Assembly: GCF_014189505.1 (NCBI RefSeq)
Contig: NZ_CP050301.1
Location: forward strand, 193,501-257,500
Origin: Phyllobacterium sp. 628
GTDB taxonomy: Bacteria > Pseudomonadota > Alphaproteobacteria > Rhizobiales > Rhizobiaceae
Length of the DNA stretch: 64,000 nucleotides
Reading direction: 5' to 3'
Part shown: positions 28,068 through 35,352 of the stretch, in pieces
How the letters are laid out: each line of letters begins with the position of its first letter
How positions within the stretch are numbered: position 1 is the first letter of the stretch
Translations under genes and position numbers: made by a program
Notes under the pieces: generated by a model
What the model was told of the DNA's origin: nothing
Databases searched by the model: none
The model's input: only the letters and a program-made list of their open reading frames with translations

Positions 28068-28159
28068 CGCTTCCCCGATCTGTCCTGCAAACTAGGTCGT
28101 AGGCTCACGAATGCAGTCGTGGAGACAGAATTCATGAACATACGGCCCGAGAAATATCC

Positions 28160-28187
28160 GGCGCGGACAGGGTATCCTGACCGCGCC
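28160..28187 (-). terminator. pstS - pstC intergenic stem-loop
   Basis: GGCGCGG-a-CAGG pairs with CCTG-a-CCGCGCC, 11 paired bases with one A-A mismatch and a 4-base loop. It lies 12 bases past the pstS stop, has no T-run, and probably stabilises or attenuates the operon so that pstS mRNA exceeds that of the membrane genes. Confidence 0.6.
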
Positions 28188-28198
28188 AGTTATTTGGC

Positions 28199-29245
28199 TT
28201 ATTTGCCAGCCATTGTCTTGCCAGCGGCGAATGCAGCGCGCTGAGCTTCGCGCTCTGCATCCGGTGCAGCAACCAGACCATATTCTACCAGCGGGCTTTC
28301 CGGACCAACCATCTGGTCAGCAAGGAAGAAGTCCACATATTCTTTCAGGCCAGGAATGACGCCCAGGTGTGCCTTCTTGACGTAGAAGAACAGCGGACGC
28401 GATACTGGGTATTTGCCCGAAGCAATGGTTTCCGTGCTTGGCTTGATGCCGTTGACGGTTGCAACCTTCAGCTTATCAGCATTGTTTTCGTAGAATGCGA
28501 GACCGAATACGCCAACGCCAGTCTTGTTGGCATCAATACGTGCCAGTGTTTCTGGATAATCGCCGTCGATGTCGATTGCCTTGCCATCCTTGCGGATTGC
28601 GATACAGGCAGCAGCAGCAGCCTTTTCGTCAAGGCCCGAAGCCTTGATTGCATCAGCAGCACCGGTTGCCTTGCAGCCGCCGGTCATCAACTTTTCTTCG
28701 AAAACTTCACGGGTGCCGTGCTTTTCGCCAGGAATGTAAGCAGCGATATCCCAATCTGGCAGCTTCGGGTTAACCTGGTTCCACTTGGTGTTCGGGTTGG
28801 CAACGAGCTTGCCGTCAACAACGATCTGTGCAGCAAGAGCTGTATAGATGTCCTTAGGCTCCAAGGCCCAATCCTGACCCTTGATGTCTGTCGCGAATAC
28901 GATGCCATCATAGCCGATGCGGATTTCTTCAACGTCCTTGACGCCAGCGTCAACGCAGGACTTCAACTCGCTGTCCTTGATCGGACGCGAAGAATTGGCA
29001 ATATCGATGGTGTTTTCGCCAACGCCCTTGCAGAATTCCTTGATGCCAGCGCCAGAACCACCGGATTCAACGACAGGTGTCTTGAACTTGGGGAATGTTT
29101 CGCCAAAGGATTCAGCAACGATCTTGGCATATGGCAGCACTGTGGATGAACCGCTGACCTGAATCTGGTCACGAGCGGATGCGCCAACTGTCGTTGCAAT
29201 CACCGAGATCGCAATCAGAGCAGTGGTGGAAATAAGCTTGTTCAT
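28199..29245 (-). CDS. pstS: Phosphate-binding periplasmic protein PstS
   Basis: ATG 29245 gives a 348-residue protein with signal peptide MNKLISTTALIAISVIATT (cleavage near GASA). The longer open frame upstream has no signal sequence. Phosphate-binding motifs are visible: SGSSTVLPYAKIV and SGGSGAGIKEFCKG, followed by ANSSRPIKDSEL. It delivers phosphate to PstCAB. The Pho box at 29312 lies 67 bases upstream. Confidence 0.96.
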   Translation of the reverse strand: MNKLISTTALIAISVIATTVGASARDQIQVSGSSTVLPYAKIVAESFGETFPKFKTPVVESGGSGAGIKEFCKGVGENTIDIANSSRPIKDSELKSCVDAGVKDVEEIRIGYDGIVFATDIKGQDWALEPKDIYTALAAQIVVDGKLVANPNTKWNQVNPKLPDWDIAAYIPGEKHGTREVFEEKLMTGGCKATGAADAIKASGLDEKAAAAACIAIRKDGKAIDIDGDYPETLARIDANKTGVGVFGLAFYENNADKLKVATVNGIKPSTETIASGKYPVSRPLFFYVKKAHLGVIPGLKEYVDFFLADQMVGPESPLVEYGLVAAPDAEREAQRAAFAAGKTMAGK

Positions 29246-29311
29246 AGGAGCAGCTCCTGTTGGATTAACTGTGTGACGCCTCCGACGTCGTCTGCCGTCT
29301 ATAGAACCAAT

Positions 29312-29329
29312 ATAACAGTCATATGACAG
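29312..29329 (-). promoter_or_regulatory. Pho box (PhoB binding site) of the pst operon
   Basis: On the minus strand the site reads CTGTCATATGACTGTTAT, two CTGT(C/T)AT half-sites in direct repeat at 11-base pitch, fitting the PhoB consensus. A TATAGA -10 begins 9 bases after the box. The site suggests activation of pstSCAB-phoU-phoB at low phosphate. Confidence 0.85.
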
Positions 29330-29640
29330 TATTGTTACACTTCTGTAGCGCGCCCGGTGCATAAGCCGCGCCGGGCCCGGAATCAAAATTCCCTCTAAAA
29401 CCATCAAGTTAACCGCCTATGGATTTCGCGTCGTGTGGCTTCATTTGGATAAGGCCAATGATTCCAGTAGGTTCAAGACTTTCAATTGCGACGGTCACCG
29501 GGTCTGTTTTAACAGACTTGGAAGGGGGACAATGGCGTCCCCTTTGCCAGTTTCAATTTATTTTCCCCGCAAGCGACGGATTGTCTCGCTGCTGCCGTTT
29601 AACGGTGCACAGATGACAGACTTCGCAAAGGAAAATTCGC

Positions 29641-30051
29641 ATGAAATCGAGACTCGCAACCATTGTTCTCACCGTATTGCCGCTGTCCCTCATTGCGCCC
29701 GTCGCCATGGCCGCTCCCAAAGCCGATACAAACGGCGATGGTATGATCTCGCTGGACGAATATCAGACTGCCGCGCGGACACGCCTGCTCAAATTTGATA
29801 CGAATGGCGACGGCAAGCTGTCATTGGAAGAATGGCTGAAACGGCCGGTATCCAAGAATGCCACCCGCGATCCAACGGATATGTTCAAACGCTTCGATAC
29901 CAATCATGATGGTTTCGTCGATGCTGCGGAAATGGATGCGGCCTCAAAGAAGCGTTTTGATCGTCTCGACAAGAATTCCGACGGACAATTGTCGAAGGAC
30001 GAACGTCCGGTGCACAAGAAGAAGAACACAACAGACAGTTCGCAGGAGTAA
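29641..30051 (+). CDS. Secreted EF-hand protein with four Ca-binding loops
   Basis: The 136-residue protein has a signal peptide (MKSRLATIVLTVLPLSLIA, cleavage near AMA) and four canonical EF-hand loops: DTNGDGMISLDE, DTNGDGKLSLEE, DTNHDGFVDAAE and DKNSDGQLSKDE, each with acidic residues at loop positions 1, 3, 5 and 12. It should bind calcium in the periplasm. It is the first gene of a run with an ECF sigma factor, so it may be a calcium-responsive component, which is an inference. Confidence 0.9.
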   Translation: MKSRLATIVLTVLPLSLIAPVAMAAPKADTNGDGMISLDEYQTAARTRLLKFDTNGDGKLSLEEWLKRPVSKNATRDPTDMFKRFDTNHDGFVDAAEMDAASKKRFDRLDKNSDGQLSKDERPVHKKKNTTDSSQE

Positions 30052-30069
30052 TGGCAAGCGTGCAAAGCC

Positions 30070-30630
30070 TTGGACAATCGCAAGACGGATGAAGAACTGC
30101 TGGTTGAGATCGGCCGGCATGACAATGCGGCCGTTCGAACCATGGTGACGCGCAAGCTGCCGCGCCTGCTCGCTCTGGCGGCGCGGATGCTTGGCGACCG
30201 CAATGAAGCCGAAGATGTCGCGCAGGAAGCCTTTGTAAAACTCTGGCGCCAGGCCGGAAAATGGCAGTCTGGACGCGCCACGTTCGATACATGGCTGCAC
30301 CGGGTCACGCTCAATCTCTGCTATGACCGTTTGCGGCTGCATCGCGAACAACCCGTGGCAGAAGCACCGGACAGGCCAGATCCGGCACCGGATCCGGAGC
30401 AATCGCTTTCAACACAGGACGAAAGTGCGCGTGTCCAACAAGCTCTTGCCTCCCTGCCCGACCGGCAAAGGGAGGCAATCGTGCTTCAATATTATCAGGA
30501 ACTCAGCAATATCGAGGCGGCGGAAATCATGGATATCAGCATCGAGGCATTGGAAAGCCTGTTATCCCGCGCCCGCCGCAACTTGCGGACAATCCTGGAA
30601 AAGGCGGATGAACAGGAGAAGGCCAAATGA
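30070..30630 (+). CDS. ECF-type RNA polymerase sigma factor
   Basis: The 186-residue protein starts at TTG 30070; no ATG is available in frame before region 2. Sigma region 2 is at about 25-90 (RMLGDRNEAEDVAQEAFVKLWR, DTWLHRVTLNLCYDRLR) and region 4 at about 120-175 (LPDRQREAIVLQYYQELSNIEAAEIMDIS). It is a two-domain extracytoplasmic-function sigma. It lies 18 bases after the EF-hand gene and overlaps the next gene by 4 bases (ATGA), the usual sigma/anti-sigma coupling. Confidence 0.92.
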   Translation: MDNRKTDEELLVEIGRHDNAAVRTMVTRKLPRLLALAARMLGDRNEAEDVAQEAFVKLWRQAGKWQSGRATFDTWLHRVTLNLCYDRLRLHREQPVAEAPDRPDPAPDPEQSLSTQDESARVQQALASLPDRQREAIVLQYYQELSNIEAAEIMDISIEALESLLSRARRNLRTILEKADEQEKAK

Positions 30631-31037
30631 CACCGGAACGCTTTCGTGAACTGACAGAGATTTATGGTGCTGACATGCGGCGCTGGCCCCCGCCCGCACA
30701 AACAGCCGCTGCGGCATTCATCAAGGACCACCCGGAAGTAGCGCAGCCTGCCCTGGAAGAGGCTGCCAAGCTGGATGCCATGTTGTCGGTCTATAAGGTC
30801 GACATGCCGGAGGCGGCGTTGCGGGAACGGATCATTGCCGCCTCGGCCAAGGCGTCGTCCGGTTGGAAGCGCGCGCGGCTGTGGTGGCAGGGCACGGGTC
30901 TGGCGGGTATCGGTCTTGCCGGTGCAATTACCGGAGCCCTGCTTATCGGCGTCATTCAATCGGCAGAATCACGCGGCTACGAGGATCAGGCTTATGCGGT
31001 CACGGCTTTCAACATTTCTGACGAACTGGATGAATAG
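30627..31037 (+). CDS. Putative anti-sigma factor, single TM
   Basis: The 136-residue protein has an N-terminal cytoplasmic part (MTPERFRELTEIYGADMRRWP), a TM helix at about 91-110 (GIGLAGAITGALLIGVIQS) and a short C-terminal tail in the periplasm. It overlaps the sigma gene by 4 bases and is of the size of ECF anti-sigma factors, but I see no ZAS His-x3-Cys-x2-Cys motif, so anti-sigma function is from position. It is followed directly by the CpxP-like gene. Confidence 0.65.
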   Translation: MTPERFRELTEIYGADMRRWPPPAQTAAAAFIKDHPEVAQPALEEAAKLDAMLSVYKVDMPEAALRERIIAASAKASSGWKRARLWWQGTGLAGIGLAGAITGALLIGVIQSAESRGYEDQAYAVTAFNISDELDE

Positions 31038-31700
31038 ATGAGCGAACAATCACGCAAAATCCTTCTGGTCGCATCGCTCGCCGTCAATGTCTTCATTGCC
31101 GGAGCTGTTATTGGCGGCGGCTATGTCTGGCAGACATTCAGCCATTCCACTGCCGTCGAAAACCGGCGCGGCATCCGCTTTGCCGCTGAATATCTGACGC
31201 CTGAGCAGCAAAAGACCTTGCGGCAAAATCTTTCTGCGGTCCGCAAAGACAGCGTGCCACTGGTCGAGGCAGGTCGAACGAGCCGGACCGAAATCGCCCG
31301 GCTGTTGGCGCAGGATGTGGTCGATCAAGCCGCGATCGACGCGGAATTGACCAAGGCGCGCGATGCAGATTTTGCCCTGCGCACCCGTATCGAGCAGACA
31401 ATCGTCGCCTTTGCCGAGGGCCTTTCTCGCGAAGATCGCAAGACATTGGTCGATGGCCTGAAGAAGCGCAATTTCATTCTGCGGCGGGATGCTGCAAAAA
31501 AGAATGAAACACCGCGACGGATTTTGCGGTCTCCCCCGTTCAATGACTGTCAACGCCAGACAGGCTGCGAACGGAGAAGAGAATGGTATCCAGTACGACA
31601 GATGCGACAGCCGCCATTGCGGTCAATCGCTTTGGATTGGGAAAGCGGGCAAGCGAAACTCTCCCCTCTGATCCCCGTAACTGGCTGCTGGAGCAAATAG
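31038..31700 (+). CDS. Membrane-anchored periplasmic sensor-like protein (CpxP/heavy-metal-sensor type), with possible frameshift
   Basis: The first about 155 residues look like a CpxP-like periplasmic protein: TM helix at 8-30, then a helical part with LTPEQQKTLRQNLSAVRKDS and ALRTRIEQTIVAFAEGLSREDRKTLV. The remaining tail (residues about 160-220) is Arg/Cys-rich, unlike the family, and overlaps the DUF1800 gene by 118 bases. At 31496-31502 a phase-correct A AAA AAG is followed in the -1 frame by GAA TGA, so a -1 slip ends the protein after residue about 155. The in-frame long product may be an artefact of a lost base. Confidence 0.65.
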   Translation: MSEQSRKILLVASLAVNVFIAGAVIGGGYVWQTFSHSTAVENRRGIRFAAEYLTPEQQKTLRQNLSAVRKDSVPLVEAGRTSRTEIARLLAQDVVDQAAIDAELTKARDADFALRTRIEQTIVAFAEGLSREDRKTLVDGLKKRNFILRRDAAKKNETPRRILRSPPFNDCQRQTGCERRREWYPVRQMRQPPLRSIALDWESGQAKLSPLIPVTGCWSK

Positions 31701-32974
31701 GGCAGTACAATCCGCAATCTCCAGCCTTCACATCTCTGCAATCCACCCGAGACATAGCGTCCAGCTACGCCGCAGACCGGGAAAAACTGCAAGCAGTCGA
31801 CGGCGACGAGAAAATTGCGCTGCGTAAGGAATTGAATAAGGCAGCGCGGCTTCTCTACCGCTCCGAGATAGAAGCACGTGGCCTGACAGCGCTGCAAACC
31901 CCGACACCCTTTGCCGAAGCGCTGGTGCATTTCTGGTCAAATCATTTTGCTGTCTCAGCCGACAATCCGGCCATGCTCAGTCTGGCCGGTGTGTTTGAAC
32001 GCGAAGCCATCCGGCCGCACATTATGGGTCGCTTCACCGATCTTCTCTTCGCGGTCGAGCAGCATCCGGCCATGCTCATCTATCTCGATCAGGTCCGCTC
32101 CGCCGGTCCAGACAGTCCGCTCGCGACAAGAGCCCAAAGGCGCAACGCCGGCAAACTGCCGGGAATCAATGAGAATCTCGCCCGCGAAATCATGGAACTG
32201 CATACGGTTGGCGTTGGCTCCGGTTATAGCCAGAAAGACGTCACGGAGTTTGCTTATGCCTTGACGGGCTGGTCTGCAGGACGCATGGGCGGCAAGGCCG
32301 ATGCCAGTCAGGCTGGGGTGTTTCAGTATCGTCCTGGCCTGCATCAGCCGGGGGACCGGCTGATCCGCCACAGGGTTTACGGTGCGACCGGGGAGGATCA
32401 GGCAGGCGCCGTTCTGAAAGATCTTGCCAGCGATCCTGCCACGGCCCGCCATATAGCGACAAAACTGTGCCGCCATTTTATGGCCGACGTCCCGCCACAG
32501 GCAGCAGTCAAGCGGGTTGCCAAAGCGTTCCTTGTTTCCGGTGGCGATCTGCCAGCTGTTTATAAAGCACTCGTCCAATCGCCTGAGGCATGGTCGGCCG
32601 AGCCGGCAAAAATGAAGACTCCGTGGGAATGGCTGACATCCGCCATGCGCGGTCTGGATTATCAGGATCTGGGCAAGGCAAACTTTTCCAATCTGCTCAA
32701 TCAGTTGGGACAACCGGTCTGGCTGCCGCGTTCCCCGGCAGGATATGACGACATTACCGCCAGCTGGCTTGCCCCCGATGCACTTGTGCGGCGGGTTGAA
32801 GTTGCACAGCGGCTGGCCGCGCGGTCCGACCGTTCGCTGAAGCCGGGGGAATTGGCAAGCAATCTGCTTTCCGGCTCGCTCACCGGCACAACGGCAATGG
32901 AAATCAGCCGCGCCGAAACCGCCCAGACCGGCATCGCCCTTCTACTCGTTTCACCCGATTTTCAACGGAGATAA
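31583..32974 (+). CDS. DUF1800 family protein
   Basis: The 463-residue protein has no signal peptide and matches DUF1800: AAIAVNRFGLG near the start, LVHFWSNHFAVSADNPAM (about 110-128), ENLAREIMELHTVGVGSGYSQKDVTEFAYALTGW (about 195-228). GGAGAAGAG precedes ATG 31583. DUF1800 and DUF1501 genes are regularly adjacent; their role is not established. The stop is 3 bases before DUF1501, so both are made from one message. Confidence 0.85.
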   Translation: MVSSTTDATAAIAVNRFGLGKRASETLPSDPRNWLLEQIGQYNPQSPAFTSLQSTRDIASSYAADREKLQAVDGDEKIALRKELNKAARLLYRSEIEARGLTALQTPTPFAEALVHFWSNHFAVSADNPAMLSLAGVFEREAIRPHIMGRFTDLLFAVEQHPAMLIYLDQVRSAGPDSPLATRAQRRNAGKLPGINENLAREIMELHTVGVGSGYSQKDVTEFAYALTGWSAGRMGGKADASQAGVFQYRPGLHQPGDRLIRHRVYGATGEDQAGAVLKDLASDPATARHIATKLCRHFMADVPPQAAVKRVAKAFLVSGGDLPAVYKALVQSPEAWSAEPAKMKTPWEWLTSAMRGLDYQDLGKANFSNLLNQLGQPVWLPRSPAGYDDITASWLAPDALVRRVEVAQRLAARSDRSLKPGELASNLLSGSLTGTTAMEISRAETAQTGIALLLVSPDFQRR

Positions 32975-32977
32975 TCC

Positions 32978-34126
32978 ATGACCAATCGCCGTGATTTTTT
33001 GCGTCTGGCAGCCATCGGTGCGGGATCGATGCTTGTTGCGCCGCGCATCGTGTTTGCCAATGTGGCTACAGACCGCCGTTTCGTCTTCATCATCCAGCGC
33101 GGCGCTGCCGATGGCCTCAACATCGTTGTGCCCTATGCAGATCCTGCCTATGCGCAGTTGCGCGGCAAGCTCGCGATTGATGCGGCGGATGCCATCAAGC
33201 TCGACGGCACCTTCGCGCTCCATCCTTCACTCACCAATATGGGCTCACTTTACACGAGCCAGCAGGCGCTGTTCGTTCACGCGGTCGCCTCGCCCTATCG
33301 CGAGCGTTCGCATTTCGACGGGCAGAACGTACTCGAAACCGGCGGCCTCAGCCCATACCAGATCAAGGATGGCTGGCTGAACCGGCTGGTGACTTTGCTG
33401 CCGAAATCCGCTGATAAGGCCATCGCCTTTGCCCCGACCATTCCTGCTGCCCTGCGCGGATCGGCGGAGGTTACCTCCTACGCCCCGTCGAACCTGCCGG
33501 AAGCACCGGATGATCTGCTGCTGCGCGTGGCACAGCTCTATGACAAGGATCAGCAGTTCCATCCCGTCTGGAGCGCGGCGATGGAAGCACGAGGTTTTTT
33601 CAAGGATCTGGAAACCCGCCAGAACCCGGCAACGGCCGGTAAAACCGCCGCAGAAGCCCTCGTTCGCGCCGATGGACCACGCATCGCCATGATCGAAACC
33701 AGCGGCTGGGATACACATAGCGGGCAGGACAATCGCCTCGCCAATCAGTTGAAGGCACTCGACAGCATGATCGCTGCCTTGCGCGATGGTCTGGGCGATA
33801 TCTGGGCGCAGACCACCGTTCTGGTCGCCACTGAATTTGGCCGCACCGCTGCAGCCAATGGCACCGGTGGAACCGACCACGGCACCGCAACAACAGCGCT
33901 TGTTCTTGGCGGCGCGGTCAAAGGCGGCCGCATTCTCACGGATTGGCCGGGGCTCAGCCCCAATGCGCTTTACGAAAACCGCGACCTCAAACCCACCATG
34001 GATCTCGATGCGCTGATTACAGCCATCGCCGCTGAAACCTTTGGTCTGGATACAGAGCATACCATGAAGACGCTCTTTCCCGGCCGTCCCATTGATCGGT
34101 CATTGCACGGGCTGATCATAACTTGA
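32978..34126 (+). CDS. DUF1501 family Tat-exported protein
   Basis: The 382-residue protein starts with a twin-arginine signal, MTNRRDFLRLAAIGAGSM, then AGSMLVAPRIVFA, indicating folded export. DUF1501 motifs follow: RGAADGLNIVVPYADPAY, PYRERSHFDGQNVLE and GWDTHSGQDN, resembling the alkaline-phosphatase superfamily (sulfatase-like) metal sites. It is the last gene of the run that began with the EF-hand protein. Substrate unknown. Confidence 0.88.
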   Translation: MTNRRDFLRLAAIGAGSMLVAPRIVFANVATDRRFVFIIQRGAADGLNIVVPYADPAYAQLRGKLAIDAADAIKLDGTFALHPSLTNMGSLYTSQQALFVHAVASPYRERSHFDGQNVLETGGLSPYQIKDGWLNRLVTLLPKSADKAIAFAPTIPAALRGSAEVTSYAPSNLPEAPDDLLLRVAQLYDKDQQFHPVWSAAMEARGFFKDLETRQNPATAGKTAAEALVRADGPRIAMIETSGWDTHSGQDNRLANQLKALDSMIAALRDGLGDIWAQTTVLVATEFGRTAAANGTGGTDHGTATTALVLGGAVKGGRILTDWPGLSPNALYENRDLKPTMDLDALITAIAAETFGLDTEHTMKTLFPGRPIDRSLHGLIIT

Positions 34127-34154
34127 ACCACCAACCAACATTGAAGAGGTAATC

Positions 34155-34487
34155 ATGAGAACCATCCTGAGCATTATCACCGCAGGCTTTGTCGCGGCAG
34201 GAACCTTGGCTGGCGTACAAACCGCCAGCGCCCTGCCGCTTCTCCCGGTCCAGGGTGATCATCTGCAATCCCAGGCCGAGCCGGTTTATTGGCGCCATGG
34301 CTTTTACGGCTGGCACGGCGGCTATTACTACGGTGGCCATCGCGGTTACGGCTATTACCGTCCGGGTTATCGTTTTTATAACGGTTACTGGTTCCCGCTC
34401 GAAGCATTCGGGCCAAGGACCGTCATCATCGAACGCCCTGCGCCGATTATCGTCCATCGTCGCCCAGTGATCGTTTATCGCGATTAA
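34155..34487 (+). CDS. Small secreted Gly/Tyr-rich protein
   Basis: The 110-residue protein has a signal peptide (MRTILSIITAGFVAAGTLAG, cleavage near ASA) and a low-complexity centre with HGFYGWHGGYYYGG and YGYYRPGYRFYNGYW. Such proteins are seen in Rhizobiales and have no known job; they may sit on the cell surface. It follows DUF1501 by 28 bases but with its own GAGG site. Confidence 0.7.
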   Translation: MRTILSIITAGFVAAGTLAGVQTASALPLLPVQGDHLQSQAEPVYWRHGFYGWHGGYYYGGHRGYGYYRPGYRFYNGYWFPLEAFGPRTVIIERPAPIIVHRRPVIVYRD

Positions 34488-34503
34488 GCTCCGCATCGTC
34501 GTT

Positions 34504-34531
34504 TGTCCGGCATGATGATTTCTACCGGACA
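34504..34531. other. Inverted repeat after the Gly/Tyr-rich gene
   Basis: TGTCCGG (34504-34510) pairs with CCGGACA (34525-34531), first of four palindromes in the 187-base gap before the FadR-type gene. No T-run follows. Confidence 0.5.
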
Positions 34532-34564
34532 TCGGCAATGCGCGTGTTTGGCTGCACACTGAGA

Positions 34565-34589
34565 CGCCTCATGCCCCCCGGATGAGGCG
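34565..34589. other. Inverted repeat CGCCTCAT/ATGAGGCG
   Basis: Eight-base perfect arms (34565-34572 and 34582-34589) with a C-rich 9-base loop. May end the upstream transcript, but lacks a T-run. Confidence 0.5.
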
Positions 34590-34603
34590 ATTGTGCGGCC
34601 AAC

Positions 34604-34629
34604 AAGGGGCGCCTTGACAGGCGCCCCTT
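34604..34629 (+). promoter_or_regulatory. Palindrome with TTGACA in its loop, ahead of the FadR-type gene
   Basis: AAGGGGCGCC (34604-34613) and GGCGCCCCTT (34620-34629) are perfect 10-bp arms whose 6-base loop is exactly TTGACA, the -35 consensus. A -10-like CATAGT (34635-34640) follows with 15-base spacing. A repressor binding both arms would cover the -35. Confidence 0.45.
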
Positions 34630-34630
34630 A

Positions 34631-34667
34631 GTCCCATAGTTATCAAGTCATCTGATGACTATGGGAC
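34631..34667. promoter_or_regulatory. Nested palindrome, candidate operator for the FadR-type regulator
   Basis: Outer arms GTCCCATAGT (34631-34640) and ACTATGGGAC (34658-34667) are perfect, and inside is the odd palindrome AGTCATCTGATGACT (34646-34660). It ends 7 bases before the start codon, so binding would block transcription or translation; autoregulation by the GntR protein is the likely use. Confidence 0.5.
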
Positions 34668-34674
34668 TTTTCGT

Positions 34675-35352
34675 ATGCAGCCAGCCGCCCGTACCAATCT
34701 TGCCGAGACCGCTGTCGAAAACATCCGCTCGGAAATCGCCACCAACCGCTGGCCGGTGGGTGATCGTATTCCCAATGAGGCGGCACTTGCCGATATGCTG
34801 GCGGTCAGCCGTGGTACCGTGCGTGAAGCGGTTCGGGTACTCGTTGCGCAAGGTCTTCTCGAAACAAAGCAGGGATCGGGAACCTATGTCCGTTCGCTCG
34901 TCAATCCGGATGAAAGTCTCTTACGCATCAGGCGCACCGGCCTGCGTGATCAGGTTGAGACGCGCTGTGCCCTTGAAGTGGAGGCCGCACGGCTGGCCGC
35001 TTTGCGTCACACGCCGGAAGTCATCGCCGAACTGCGTCAATTACTGACCGAACGTGGTGAGTATAACCCAGCCACGCATGAACATTACGTTGCCCGTGAC
35101 CTCGCCTTTCACAAGGCCGTCGTCGCAGCGTCGCGTAATCATGCCCTCATGGAAGTCTATGAATTTTTCTCGGTTTCCACGCAGGAAATCATTCGCGCGA
35201 CAGTAACCGGAGAACTTCCCGAACCGGATATGGCCGCCCACGCCGCTATCATCGACGCCATCGCCTCCGGCGATGCCGACAAGGCCGCCTCGACCACCCG
35301 CACCTTTATGGCTCCCATTCTGCTCGAACTCGATCGATTGCTTGCATCATGA
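34675..35352 (+). CDS. FadR-type GntR transcriptional regulator
   Basis: The 225-residue protein has an N-terminal winged helix (residues about 10-75: IRSEIATNRWPVGDRIPNE, ADMLAVSRGTVREAVRVLVAQGLLE) and a C-terminal helical FCD domain with His/Asp metal-site candidates (HEHYVARDLAFHKAVV, AHAAIIDAIASGD). It should respond to a small acid or sugar derivative. It overlaps the transporter gene by 4 bases, so the two form a regulated uptake pair. Confidence 0.92.
   Translation: MQPAARTNLAETAVENIRSEIATNRWPVGDRIPNEAALADMLAVSRGTVREAVRVLVAQGLLETKQGSGTYVRSLVNPDESLLRIRRTGLRDQVETRCALEVEAARLAALRHTPEVIAELRQLLTERGEYNPATHEHYVARDLAFHKAVVAASRNHALMEVYEFFSVSTQEIIRATVTGELPEPDMAAHAAIIDAIASGDADKAASTTRTFMAPILLELDRLLAS

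Noticed and set aside
29419..29616. 65-codon frame between pstS and the EF-hand gene
   Set aside because: No ribosome site, no signal and no similarity seen; low-complexity shadow of intergenic DNA.
30051..30092. 13-codon frame (MASVQSLGQSQDG) overlapping the ECF start
   Set aside because: AGGAG is only 2 bases from its ATG, too close to be a normal ribosome site; no strong reason to call a leader peptide.
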